Shown here one piece after another: positions 15,740 to 24,100 of a stretch of 64,000 nt of DNA. Below the pieces are notes generated by a model. It was given only the letters and a program-made list of their open reading frames with translations, did no database searches and was not told the DNA's origin. Origin of the DNA: Desulfosediminicola flagellatus. GTDB lineage: Bacteria > Desulfobacterota > Desulfobulbia > Desulfobulbales > Desulfocapsaceae. Within the stretch, counting starts at the first letter, position 1. Each line of letters starts with the position of its first letter. The position numbers and the translations under genes were made by a program. Where the stretch lies: NCBI RefSeq assembly GCF_005116655.2, contig NZ_CP050698.1:4115501-4179500 (forward strand), read 5' to 3'.

Positions 15740-16327
15740 TCAATTTTGAGCAGCTCGTACCATATACCTACTTTCAACATCGAAAATAGTTGATTTGGAA
15801 ACAACTTCGAATCCGAATGTATTATAGAAGAGTACATTTTCATCAAAATCTGTTTCTAGAAAGGCGTTTGCTGAACACTTATCTACTTCTTTGCAAAACA
15901 GTTTCATGAACGTGGTTCCAATCCCTAGTCCTCTATGAGATGGAAGAACTCCTATAGGACCAAGATGCCAATGTTGTTTCACAGGATCTCTAAGAGCCCA
16001 CTCTCTATGCCAGAAAGCTATCCGGTAATCTATTGAGTTTTCTGCCTTTTGCTTTTCAAAATTATCTTCATAATTTGAACCACAGCAAGACTTCATTCTC
16101 ATGACACCGACAATATTTTTATCTTCTTTGGCGATGAATGTTATGCCAGGAAGTTTATTAAATACATCGATAAACATATTCTCGATTATCACTCTTTGAC
16201 TTTCACCTTTACCCTTAAGAACGGCTATATGTAGTGGGTTGTTCAGCATGGCAATACTGAGCACTCTTGCTGATTCGTGGATGTCATTTAGTTCCATTAA
16301 CGTGATTTTGAAAGTATCCACATTCAT
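15740..16327 (-). CDS. GNAT-family N-acetyltransferase
   Basis: 195-residue acetyltransferase. The acetyl-CoA-binding motif A is visible as LGPIGVLPSHRGLGIGTTFM (about residue 122), and the closing FLETDFDENVLFYNTFGFEVV is the usual beta5-alpha4 segment. The N-terminal half (ITLMELNDIHESARVLSIAM) fits the first helix. Substrate unknown. The 3' end abuts the broken DUF1214 fragment, and a different frame overlaps its tail, so the C-terminus (ESRYMVRAAQN) may have been formed at the junction. Looks AT-rich and lies in the cassette-like cluster. Confidence 0.85.
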   Translation of the reverse strand: MNVDTFKITLMELNDIHESARVLSIAMLNNPLHIAVLKGKGESQRVIIENMFIDVFNKLPGITFIAKEDKNIVGVMRMKSCCGSNYEDNFEKQKAENSIDYRIAFWHREWALRDPVKQHWHLGPIGVLPSHRGLGIGTTFMKLFCKEVDKCSANAFLETDFDENVLFYNTFGFEVVSKSTIFDVESRYMVRAAQN

Positions 16328-16450
16328 TGTTTTATCGTCAGGATTTCAAATGCATTCCGTTAAAAAACGTTTCTACTCATCTCGATAAGTAAACAAAAAT
16401 TCAGTTACATTGGCGGAGTATTTCGGCCTAGGAGGCTCTTTGGCACTAGC

Positions 16451-16485
16451 CAAAGACGTTAACAGCATGGTCGTTAACGTCTTTG
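16451..16485. terminator. Perfect 13-bp inverted repeat after the DUF1254 gene
   Basis: CAAAGACGTTAAC and GTTAACGTCTTTG pair perfectly around a 9-base loop, 30 bases after the stop codon of the minus-strand gene at 16515-18029. A second small hairpin, TTTGGCACTAGCCAAA, touches it. Terminator or degenerate recombination site (the arms contain GTTAACG); no T-run follows. Confidence 0.55.
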
Positions 16486-16514
16486 TAATAACCTACATTA
16501 TTTTCTTATCCAGA

Positions 16515-18029
16515 TCATTTTACAAGCTTGGGATCTCCGGGCCTCCAGGTTTTATCAAAAAAACTCTTCAATGGTCCGTAGAGTCGGAGATATACGAAGA
16601 AACCCACGCCAGGCTTTGTCTGAATCCAATTTTCTTCAGGAACACCATCAGGACGTTCAGGTCCATAATACGTGTCAACTGATCCGTCGGCGTTGGGAAC
16701 CGTCCCGTGTACACTGCCGACAGTGGCACGCCCCTGATCATTTTGGATGAGAGAACGAGAGTGGTTATCATAGACAGAAAGTGACCAGAAATTAGCTGCG
16801 GGGATATCCTTTGGAAGCCGAATACTAAACGTGTTATCTCCAGTAAGCCACTGACCATTATCATCTTGATAGACGCCAATGTATTGTGACCCCTGTCCAG
16901 GAGCCGCGACCGTCATGGATTTCGATGTTCCAATCGCTTCAAATGCATATCGAGTCCGCTGATCGATTAAGAGGTAATCCGGTGAGTGAAACGTTGGGTC
17001 CTCGGATATAAAGATTTTTTTCCACGGACTTCCATCATAGGGATGGAGGCTCTTTTGTGGTACGCGCGGATGCCAGGCCACAACTTCTGCCAGGGCACGT
17101 CCCTTCTTGGCCGCCTCAGTCAAAATCCCCTCCATACGCTTGTCCGGATTGAATTCACGACCATGTGCAATCCCAAGGGTCTCCAGCATGCCCAGCATGG
17201 CCATATCCTGAGGACGCGGAGGGTTATTGTTGACATAACGGGAAAGCGATTCGAAAAACTCGAAGCCCTCGTGTGTTAGAAAATCAGCATTCTTCCCAGT
17301 CATCGATACAAATGTCATTTGAGGAGGATTTTTCGCTTCAGCTAAACGGTATTGTTTGTAGGTGCGAACCAGTTTCTGTAGTCTCGGTAAATCATCCTTA
17401 GACTGGGGAATCGCCCGCAGGTAGAAAACCACAGTATTCGTATCCGATTTGACCACGTGATAAGAAATTGCAGGCATAGGACCGTTGTATCGTGGAGGAA
17501 GAATGAGAAAGCGGCCACCCTTGTTTTGCTCGGGAGAAAAAGGGCCGCCTATATCAACCAACGGTTGTTGCCAGATATTGTTCATAGTGCCGAGCAAACC
17601 TGCAGGGACATCAATAACCATTGGTCCTTTGGTGAGGTCGAGCACTCCGGACATGTAAATCGTGTCCTGGTTAGCTGTGAGGACCAATTGTTGAGGCTCT
17701 GCCGAATTGTCAGCCACGATGACCGCATGATCGCCAGCCCCCAGCTTCTGATGAGCATCTGCCATGGCACCGTAAGAAGCCATCGGTAACGCCCATAAGT
17801 ATGCCTCCACGGCTCGCTGTAAATCCAGTTCGTCGTAAAACTTCTGTGCAGTTTCTTTCGTGGGGTATCCACCGATATATTCAACCGGCCCGACGCTTGA
17901 CTCTCTCATTTCGGCTTGTGAAAGCGATAAAAAAAACGGAATACTGAGGGCAGTGCATAATGTCAAACTCAAGGCTTTTTTAGTTTTTGTAAATAGTCTC
18001 ATTCTATTCCCCTTTTGTTTTGACGACAT
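16515..18029 (-). CDS. DUF1254/DUF1214 domain-containing exported protein
   Basis: 504-residue protein of a widespread but poorly understood family. A signal peptide is clear (KKALSLTLCTALSIPFFLSL, cleavage near SQAEM). DUF1254 spans about residues 60-190 (AVEAYLWALPMASYG, LTANQDTIYMSGVLDL) and DUF1214 the C-terminal 110 residues (FWSLSVYDNHSRSLI, DGSVDTYYGPERPDG, VYLRLYGPL). Two starts have ribosome sites: 18029 (AAAGGAAAAC) and 18002 (AAGGGGAA, giving MRLFTKTKK and a more usual signal peptide); the second may be correct. An attC-like site ends 19 bases before the upstream start. Confidence 0.87.
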   Translation of the reverse strand: MSSKQKGNRMRLFTKTKKALSLTLCTALSIPFFLSLSQAEMRESSVGPVEYIGGYPTKETAQKFYDELDLQRAVEAYLWALPMASYGAMADAHQKLGAGDHAVIVADNSAEPQQLVLTANQDTIYMSGVLDLTKGPMVIDVPAGLLGTMNNIWQQPLVDIGGPFSPEQNKGGRFLILPPRYNGPMPAISYHVVKSDTNTVVFYLRAIPQSKDDLPRLQKLVRTYKQYRLAEAKNPPQMTFVSMTGKNADFLTHEGFEFFESLSRYVNNNPPRPQDMAMLGMLETLGIAHGREFNPDKRMEGILTEAAKKGRALAEVVAWHPRVPQKSLHPYDGSPWKKIFISEDPTFHSPDYLLIDQRTRYAFEAIGTSKSMTVAAPGQGSQYIGVYQDDNGQWLTGDNTFSIRLPKDIPAANFWSLSVYDNHSRSLIQNDQGRATVGSVHGTVPNADGSVDTYYGPERPDGVPEENWIQTKPGVGFFVYLRLYGPLKSFFDKTWRPGDPKLVK

Positions 18030-18047
18030 AGTTTTCCTTTATTCATA

Positions 18048-18113
18048 GGATAACGGTGAGCTCACCAACGAGTCTCAATGAGTCCGAATCGACGCAGTGA
18101 AGATGTGTTAACG
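18048..18113 (-). repeat. attC-like site D
   Basis: Minus-strand reading runs from CGTTAACAC through TTCACTGCGTC, GGACTCATTGAGACTC and GGTGAGC to CCGTTATCC. It fills the gap between the NmrA-like gene's stop (18120) and the DUF1254 start. TTCACTGCGTC also occurs in the integron site at 62470-62547. Left box is GTTAAC, right box GTTATCC. Confidence 0.65.
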
Positions 18114-18119
18114 TTCTGG

Positions 18120-18980
18120 TTATATATTTTTTTCATTATTCAAAGAATTAAAATAGTTTGTCAAAGTGTGGACGCCATACTCGGGAGCTATCATTTCTAT
18201 TGCCATGACATTCATGAAAAATTCGATGGGCCCAAACTTATTCGCACTCAATATTAGCTTTAAAGACCTCAACACCAGGCGTCTAATCCAGTCTGGAATG
18301 TGAGTGATTTTGACAGGCTTTCCGGCTGCCTCAAAGGCGATTGTTGCTATTTCAATTTGGCTTAAAGTGGATGGACCACCAACGTCTATTTCATTTTCTT
18401 TCTGGCTAATCGCATCTACGCATACTTGAGCAAGATCTTCCCCATGAATTGGGTTTGATTTCAATTTACCGTCACCAAACAGGTAAATTCGACCATTTTT
18501 AGCCATATTGTAAAACTCGGTCATATCAGAAAAGAAACCATTGGGACGGATTATGCAGTATTCTAGACCTGACTTTTTGAGTTCATCAACAAACTTTTCT
18601 TTGGCTTCACAAATTTTTAGTTTTTTGAGTTTTTCTCCGTTCAGGACAGAAACATAAACGAATTTTCTAACACCACTCTTCTTTGCTTCATTGAGTAAAT
18701 TCAAGTTTGCTTGATAATCAACATCCATGTAGGAAAGACCATCATTTTGCCTCGTTATTCCAAGTGTTGAGATTACAATGTCAATAGCATCACAGCAGTT
18801 TACCAGGGTTGTTTTTTTTGTAACTTCAGCTTGTACTATTCTATCAACAGGTGTACCAAAGGTCTCAAATTTTGTAGAATTTCGAACTAGGACTGTGGTA
18901 TTAAAATTTCGCTTTACTAGATTTTTAACAATATACTTTCCAAGATACCCTGTTGCTCCAGCGACTAGTACTTTATCCAT
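18120..18980 (-). CDS. NAD(P)-binding NmrA-like / SDR family protein
   Basis: 286-residue atypical short-chain dehydrogenase. The N-terminal VLVAGATGYLGKYIVKNL is the nucleotide-binding glycine loop; VNCCDAIDIVISTLGITRQ, FVYVSVLNGEKLKKL and YCIIRPNGFFSDM follow in the order found in NmrA/TIGR-type epimerase-like proteins. The usual YxxxK pair is not evident, so it may act as a redox sensor or a reductase with a modified site. The ATG at 18980 is 50 bases downstream of an attC-like GTTATAT. Member of the cassette-like cluster. Confidence 0.83.
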   Translation of the reverse strand: MDKVLVAGATGYLGKYIVKNLVKRNFNTTVLVRNSTKFETFGTPVDRIVQAEVTKKTTLVNCCDAIDIVISTLGITRQNDGLSYMDVDYQANLNLLNEAKKSGVRKFVYVSVLNGEKLKKLKICEAKEKFVDELKKSGLEYCIIRPNGFFSDMTEFYNMAKNGRIYLFGDGKLKSNPIHGEDLAQVCVDAISQKENEIDVGGPSTLSQIEIATIAFEAAGKPVKITHIPDWIRRLVLRSLKLILSANKFGPIEFFMNVMAIEMIAPEYGVHTLTNYFNSLNNEKNI

Positions 18981-19029
18981 TGCATTGCACCGTGGTTTTT
19001 TAAATATATTGAGTATTCATATTTTTATG

Positions 19030-19092
19030 CATATAACGTTTTACATCATCTGCCAGCCTTGGAATTACGGTGCACTTTGAGCGTGACAAAAT
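19030..19092 (-). repeat. Possible attC-like site E (right half)
   Basis: The minus strand reads CACGCTCAAAGTGCACC, CCAAGGCTGG, then AAAACGTTATATGC, 50 bases before the NmrA-like ATG. The GTTATAT end and position fit attC, but I could not place a convincing left box, so this is weaker than sites A-D. Confidence 0.45.
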
Positions 19093-19430
19093 TCCTGGTT
19101 TACAAACAAAAACTACGTGTGTGAGTCGGTCAGAGTGTATGCGTTTGTTCGATGTTTCATTTTATCGTGGTCTGTCCCCGATTGTTATGCGATTGTTATG
19201 TGGTGATACTTAGGGTCACTCATACGGACTTATTCCTAAGATTCATAAGATTATCTTTAACGGTAAGATTCACCAGTGGTGAGTTGTTTGTAAAAAATGT
19301 TCATAATGCAAACGAATTGGTCTAAAAACAAACTTTCGAAAATGTCGCCGCTGTTAGCCATCTGGTGCAATCTTTTGTTAGCTTTTTTCCTGTTTCTCAT
19401 ATTTTATTGAAATCCCCTTGTATTCAAGAG
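19093..19430. other. 338-bp spacer downstream of a DUF1254 gene
   Basis: No gene seen. On the minus strand GCTAAC occurs twice (in AGCTAACAAAAG and GGCTAACAGCGGCG, about 19345-19382), a motif common in attC left ends, and CACCACTGGTG (19268-19281) is palindromic. Probably decayed cassette spacer. Confidence 0.4.
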
Positions 19431-20609
19431 CTATTTACATACAGCTTTTAACTTAACTAACTTGTCATAATCCGGCAGGTAATAACGAGTGATAATATAG
19501 TATGGTTCATCAGCCTTTACGGGCATCCAGTAGGTACCGTCTTCAGGGTCTTTGGAACTGAAAGTGACTGTTACATTGCCATTAACATCAGGCTTAGTGT
19601 TGTATGCATTGAAAATATCATTAGTGTTTGGATATGTGTTTTTTGTTATCAAACTGTAGCGAGTAATTGACCAGAACTCGCCAACACCAGGATTTTTATA
19701 AGGAATAGTAAAGACGCTTACTTTGCTGCCATGCAAAGGAGAAACATCACAGTCAAGAGTTGTTGTCCCGTATAAGGCATGGTCACCAGTTAGAGCTAAA
19801 TGGCCAAACATAGCAACAGCACGAGCAACAGGATCTTCATTGCCTTTGCCAATGGCATCATACAGTCCAATATTGTTTGGAGCATAGCCAGATTGTGCTT
19901 TTTTAGTTAACCATTGAGTCATAGCAGCATGGTCTCCCTCTGAATAGTTTAAAGCCTTAGCTAACAAACCTTTATTTGCAGGATGCACAGTGTGTGTATC
20001 TAATGTAAATTGCACTGGATTAGCAAATTCAATTTTACCCACCTTTCCAACTATTTTAAGTTGATTCTGTATAGCTATGGTGTTTGGTAGATCAGCTTTA
20101 TCAAACACTTGGGTACGAACAAATAAATGCGGGTGATCACCTGGGCACTCAATTACCGTTACCTTGTCAGCAATAGGACCTTTATATCCTGTGCGAATAA
20201 AAGCATAAACTCCAGTTGGCCGAATTTTGTCATATATCATATAATGTTCTTGGTCCGCGACACTTATAGAGTAATAACGACTCATATCAAGTATAGGAGC
20301 ATGGAAGTAGACAGGACCATGAGACAGGTCAAGCACTGCTTTTGAGTAAAGATGGTCAAGGGCAGGAGTCACCATTGAATCGGTGCCTTCTGTTGGCAAG
20401 ACAGTTGTATGGATAAACTTGTTCGTACCACCTGCATCACTGGCTACTCTCTTTAAATACTTTGCATGGAATACTGCTTTAAAGGCATGAAGGTATTCAA
20501 CCGACGGAGTGTCCGCCACCTGCTTGTCGGCATATGCTGGCCCTATCAAGGTCAGTATTGCCATCAATCCAAACGCTAAAACCATGGTCATGAGTGTTCT
20601 TTTCACCAT
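19431..20609 (-). CDS. DUF1254/DUF1214 domain-containing exported protein (second paralogue)
   Basis: 392-residue exported protein. Signal peptide MVKRTLMTMVLAFGLMAILT with cleavage after AYA. DUF1254 signatures: LDHLYSKAVLDLSHGP and SRYYSISVADQEHYMIYD; DUF1214: FWSITRYSLITKNTYPNTND near residue 310 and KDPEDGTYWMP. It is shorter than and quite different from the 504-residue paralogue at 16515, so this is not a recent duplicate. GGAGGAAAACAA stands right before the ATG. Function of the family is not settled. It may be the first gene of the accessory cluster. Confidence 0.85.
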   Translation of the reverse strand: MVKRTLMTMVLAFGLMAILTLIGPAYADKQVADTPSVEYLHAFKAVFHAKYLKRVASDAGGTNKFIHTTVLPTEGTDSMVTPALDHLYSKAVLDLSHGPVYFHAPILDMSRYYSISVADQEHYMIYDKIRPTGVYAFIRTGYKGPIADKVTVIECPGDHPHLFVRTQVFDKADLPNTIAIQNQLKIVGKVGKIEFANPVQFTLDTHTVHPANKGLLAKALNYSEGDHAAMTQWLTKKAQSGYAPNNIGLYDAIGKGNEDPVARAVAMFGHLALTGDHALYGTTTLDCDVSPLHGSKVSVFTIPYKNPGVGEFWSITRYSLITKNTYPNTNDIFNAYNTKPDVNGNVTVTFSSKDPEDGTYWMPVKADEPYYIITRYYLPDYDKLVKLKAVCK

Positions 20610-21389
20610 TTGTTTTCCTCCCTCCTATTTGTTTTTTTGGTCTTCGTTTTGTTAAATATCCATGCCTCTATCCGGTCTTACGCCGGTGTTAATATCCAGC
20701 TAACCATTGATTATCAGGTCAATTTGCCCTGACATAAAGGTATTAGCTAAGTTATCAGGCATAAATGCCTGTTCATATGCTTGACTTCTTGCAAAGAAAT
20801 CTCAATACCATTACACGCTGTTAATGGTTCACAAGAAGAAAAATTGTATAAATATATCCATATCCGACTTAACGTTTCGAGACCTACTGACCATCCTACA
20901 AAGTATAATATATTCAGGATAATGCTGGCGCACCCTAACACTTAAATTCATTAGACACGCCTGTCAACCACAAATATACTGAATCTGCTTGATAGGTTTC
21001 ATAATGTCATGTTCTTGAAAAAGAGACCAGCACACCTCTCCGTCGGGATCTTGCAAAGTTTAACTCCTCTCCCCCCTCCAACCGTCTTAATCATTCATTT
21101 TCTTACCACAAATTCCTTTGTGTACCTTTAGACCACACAGGTTCACGAACGTGATGCAATAATTCCAAACTCTGTGCCAAAAGCCTTAAATCGTAAACCG
21201 ATCCATTACATTAAAAAAAAAAGTGAGTATTCGCCCATAACCTGATCAATGTTAAACAGTCTTACTTGCCAATCGTTTCATTTAGTTATACTCTCCTCTT
21301 GCTCGTTCGATACAACCTGCAAACTAGCCTCAATCACCATTTTAACTATAGTCCAGCACTATTCTGCTTTCAGGGATTACGACATTCTT
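20610..21389. other. 780-bp divergent intergenic region
   Basis: Lies between the DUF1254 gene (leftward) and the symporter (rightward) and must hold both promoters. Small palindrome CCGGTCTTACGCCGG at 20671-20685. A 64-codon minus-strand frame at 20747-20941 has no recognisable domain and no ribosome site. Nothing else supported. Confidence 0.5.
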
Positions 21390-22694
21390 ATGAACAGCTT
21401 TCTCTATCAAATTTCGTTCATTCTCACCTTTGGCATCGTTGCTCTCATTGCCATCAGGCGAACAAGCCAGGTCAGTTCTGCCTCTGACTTTTCTCTTGCG
21501 GATCGCTCTCTGCCATTCACCGGTGTCTCCTGGATTATTATAGGCACGCTGGTGGGTGGGATATCAACCATCGGAACTGTACAAGCAGCATATACCCATG
21601 GAATCTCAGCCTGCATTTTCACCTTTGGCAGCGGTATTTCATGTTTTCTGCTGGGATGTTTTTTTGCCAAAGCACTTCGTGAAGAAGGCGTGGTGACCGT
21701 TTCGGAATACCTGGGGAAAGTCTTCGGCAAACGATTCAGATATTATAGCAGTGTGTTTAATTCGACAGGAATGTTCATCCATGTTGTCGGCCAGTTTCTG
21801 GCATCTATTGCGATCTTACAATCTGTATTCGGTTTTGGAGATGTACTCTCGGTGTTGCTGACACTTGTGTTAATCGGCATGTTTGTCATTTCCGGAGGTA
21901 TCTCAGGGGCGGGTTTACTTGGTAAAATAAAATTTTTCATGCTTTACCTGATTATGCTTGTTTCGGCGGCAGTAGCCATCACCAAAGGCGGCGGCTTAAA
22001 TACCATTATCAGCAGCCTCCCGCAGGATGCAAATTTGCTGAGTTTTGTCGATTACGGTTACAAACCTGCAGCTATCGATATGCTTTCGATGATTGTTGGT
22101 GTGCTCTCCACACAGATTTACCTTCAGGCAATATTCTCGGCAAAAGATGTGAAAGAGGCGCGAAACGGTGCATTTTTAAGTGCAGCTGTAATCCCGCCAA
22201 TAGGTGTGCTTGGCATAATCATCGGCCTCTATCTCAGAGCAAATTTCCCCGAAGTGGCTGATAATGCCGCCCAAGCTCTGCCATTCTTTATCTTTCATCA
22301 TTTCCCGCCGATAATTGCTGCGGTGTTTTCTGCAGGGATATTATTGATAGTCCTCGGGACCGGGGCCGGCCTGGTTCTGGGAGTTACAACTAACCTGTAT
22401 ACCGATTTTCTTTCGCAAAGGGATGACCTGTTCAGTCGAATTCAACCTGTAAGGCTTTTACGCATAATAACATTGCTGGTTCTCTGTTTAGCCGCCTTGC
22501 TGGTGTTTACCGGACTTGATTCAACAATCCTTAAGTGGAGCTATATGTCTATGGGATTACGGGGATCAGCGGTTTTTGCAGGTCTTTTCTGTATTGTATT
22601 CCTGAAAAGATTTTGTGATAACACGTTGATTCGTATTCTTTTATATCTGCTTCCAGTTATATACGTATTGCTGAATATCACTATCTCAGATTAG
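21390..22694 (+). CDS. Sodium:solute symporter family (SSS) transporter
   Basis: 434-residue membrane protein with about 12-13 helices. After a short helix it has the SSS opening RRTSQVSSASDFSLADRSLP and SWIIIGTLVGGISTIGTVQAAYTHG (the unwound TM1 with sodium-site residues), then EGVVTVSEYLGKVFGKRFR and STQIYLQAIFSAKDVKEAR (SSS signature). The ATG at 21390 removes a 47-residue polar leader that matches no symporter; its ribosome site is weak. Substrate cannot be told. Stands alone with a hairpin terminator after it. Confidence 0.87.
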   Translation: MNSFLYQISFILTFGIVALIAIRRTSQVSSASDFSLADRSLPFTGVSWIIIGTLVGGISTIGTVQAAYTHGISACIFTFGSGISCFLLGCFFAKALREEGVVTVSEYLGKVFGKRFRYYSSVFNSTGMFIHVVGQFLASIAILQSVFGFGDVLSVLLTLVLIGMFVISGGISGAGLLGKIKFFMLYLIMLVSAAVAITKGGGLNTIISSLPQDANLLSFVDYGYKPAAIDMLSMIVGVLSTQIYLQAIFSAKDVKEARNGAFLSAAVIPPIGVLGIIIGLYLRANFPEVADNAAQALPFFIFHHFPPIIAAVFSAGILLIVLGTGAGLVLGVTTNLYTDFLSQRDDLFSRIQPVRLLRIITLLVLCLAALLVFTGLDSTILKWSYMSMGLRGSAVFAGLFCIVFLKRFCDNTLIRILLYLLPVIYVLLNITISD

Positions 22695-22764
22695 ACATAC
22701 AATCGTAACTGACGAGAGCGGTCACTGCATCGGCATGTTATCGCTTGGGACAGAAGATTCTTCC

Positions 22765-22803
22765 CGGACTGGACAACGTACTTTAAGCACGTTGTTCAGT
22801 CCG
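22765..22803 (+). terminator. Hairpin after the symporter gene
   Basis: CGGACTGGACAACGT pairs with ACGTTGTTCAGTCCG (one G-T wobble) around ACTTTAAGC-type loop. It lies 70 bases after the symporter stop and 30 bases before the convergent gene's stop, so it could serve both strands. No strong T-run. Confidence 0.65.
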
Positions 22804-22831
22804 ACGCAAAGCAGACTTGAATGGGTTGCTC

Positions 22832-23299
22832 TTATCGTTGCTTAGTCAACGTAACAATTTCGATCTCACACTCTTTTGAAGTGTTTGGCATTGTGATAGG
22901 GTCCCAGCGACCTAAAGCTGCAGAGCTGGTCACCCACTTCTGTAAATCATTGTGCGCTCTTTCATCAACGGCGATAGCTGCAACGCGAAATTGCATCTCC
23001 CAATCTCCGCCCTCCTTTCCAATACGAGAAAGGACTTTCCATGTGTCTGCAGTTAGTTCCACTTCTCCGCCACCTTGCGGCCACCAATCCTTTGTGCCGT
23101 CAATTCCAGCCAGCACCCATAAATGGTGGCCCGGAGATAATTCTGCTTTTCCTTCAATAAGCACAGAATCCTTTACACCATCTCCATTTGAAGGTGACGT
23201 TATTTCAACGTACTCAGCTCGTACTACGTTTCCGGAAAACAGAAATACACTCAGTACCACTACTTGCATAATACTTAGCCGGACATTACATTTTTTCAC
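22832..23299 (-). CDS. Exported protein of unknown function (GTG start)
   Basis: 155 residues from a GTG at 23299 that has GGAGG 8 bases upstream; the resulting N-terminus VKKCNVRLSIMQVVVLSVFL is a good signal peptide with cleavage after VVRA. The mature part begins ITSPSNGDGVKDSVLIEGKA, typical of an Ig-like/beta-sandwich domain, followed by WVLAGIDGTKDWWPQGGG and WEMQFRVAAIAVDERAHNDL. No family name recalled with confidence. It lies 13 bases after the 23313-23747 gene and is surely co-transcribed with it. Confidence 0.72.
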   Translation of the reverse strand: MKKCNVRLSIMQVVVLSVFLFSGNVVRAEYVEITSPSNGDGVKDSVLIEGKAELSPGHHLWVLAGIDGTKDWWPQGGGEVELTADTWKVLSRIGKEGGDWEMQFRVAAIAVDERAHNDLQKWVTSSAALGRWDPITMPNTSKECEIEIVTLTKQR

Positions 23300-23312
23300 T
23301 GTCTTGCCTCCT

Positions 23313-23747
23313 CTACTTAAGTATTTTTGAACCAAATACCCCATTGATTGCGAGCGGTTGAAGTGCCTTCCTGAAGATATCCGCAGATAATTTGAACTTG
23401 CCGAGCTCATAATTTTGCCTGGCCTGCTCTATTACATGCGTGTCAAATATTGCAACGTGTGTTGGGGAAAGTGCCTGAATAATTACGATATATTGGTGCG
23501 CTGACTGCGCGTACAGTGCTTGTGTATAGAAATTCTCTGCTCGCCAATATAAGAGACTGACCTTATCCTGATCTTGTGGTGACAAATCAGACACGTGGAC
23601 AACTACATCCTTTTCTACGACAATGGGTTCTTTTTCTGGAGACTGTAATAAAGAAATGCCTAACCCGGCAATTGCAACCAGACCACAAACGCCAGACCAG
23701 CAGCGATGACTGAGAAATTTTGAGATGATTGTCTTTAAAAGATTCAT
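23313..23747 (-). CDS. Membrane-anchored TPR-like protein of unknown function
   Basis: 144-residue protein with one N-terminal hydrophobic helix (WSGVCGLVAIAGLGISLL) that would anchor it. The rest is helical, and VSLLYWRAENFYTQALYAQSA and EQARQNYELGKFKLSADIF look like tetratricopeptide-type helix pairs. First gene of a two-gene unit with the exported beta-sandwich protein. Function unknown; the pair may sense or act in the cell envelope. Confidence 0.68.
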   Translation of the reverse strand: MNLLKTIISKFLSHRCWSGVCGLVAIAGLGISLLQSPEKEPIVVEKDVVVHVSDLSPQDQDKVSLLYWRAENFYTQALYAQSAHQYIVIIQALSPTHVAIFDTHVIEQARQNYELGKFKLSADIFRKALQPLAINGVFGSKILK

Positions 23748-24100
23748 ATTTCTATACGATAGTTAAGATTGTTAAACATCAACCTAACACCACTTCTATA
23801 GAAAAAACCTTCTGACTTTCGCCCAGAAAGTTTACACAAAACACACGCAACTGCAAAGAGATAAATCTAACAAACTAATCTAAAGACAATATTTTTTGCT
23901 TTCACTAAAGGTGACCTCTAATGAACACATTTCATTAATCATCTATTCGACAGCTCAAGCGCATTTTCACACTAAATGAGATTGCTGTTCAGCGTAATTA
24001 GCATTATAGATGTGAGCGAAAACATTGCAGGCCTGAGTTAAAGATTACACCCTCTGACCTGACACTATCTGCAGATAATTTGTGTAGGAATATAAAGGCA
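23748..24100. other. 353-bp divergent intergenic region
   Basis: Between the TPR-like gene (leftward) and the DUF486 pseudogene (rightward). Contains AATGAACACATTTCATT (a small palindrome near 23920) and no gene. Confidence 0.5.

Noticed and set aside
15484..15846. Apparent 120-residue protein overlapping the GNAT gene
   Set aside because: Its second half is one frame of a DUF1214 remnant and its first half is antisense-independent junk from the GNAT 3' end; the family continues in another frame to 15393, so this is a pseudogene, not a gene.
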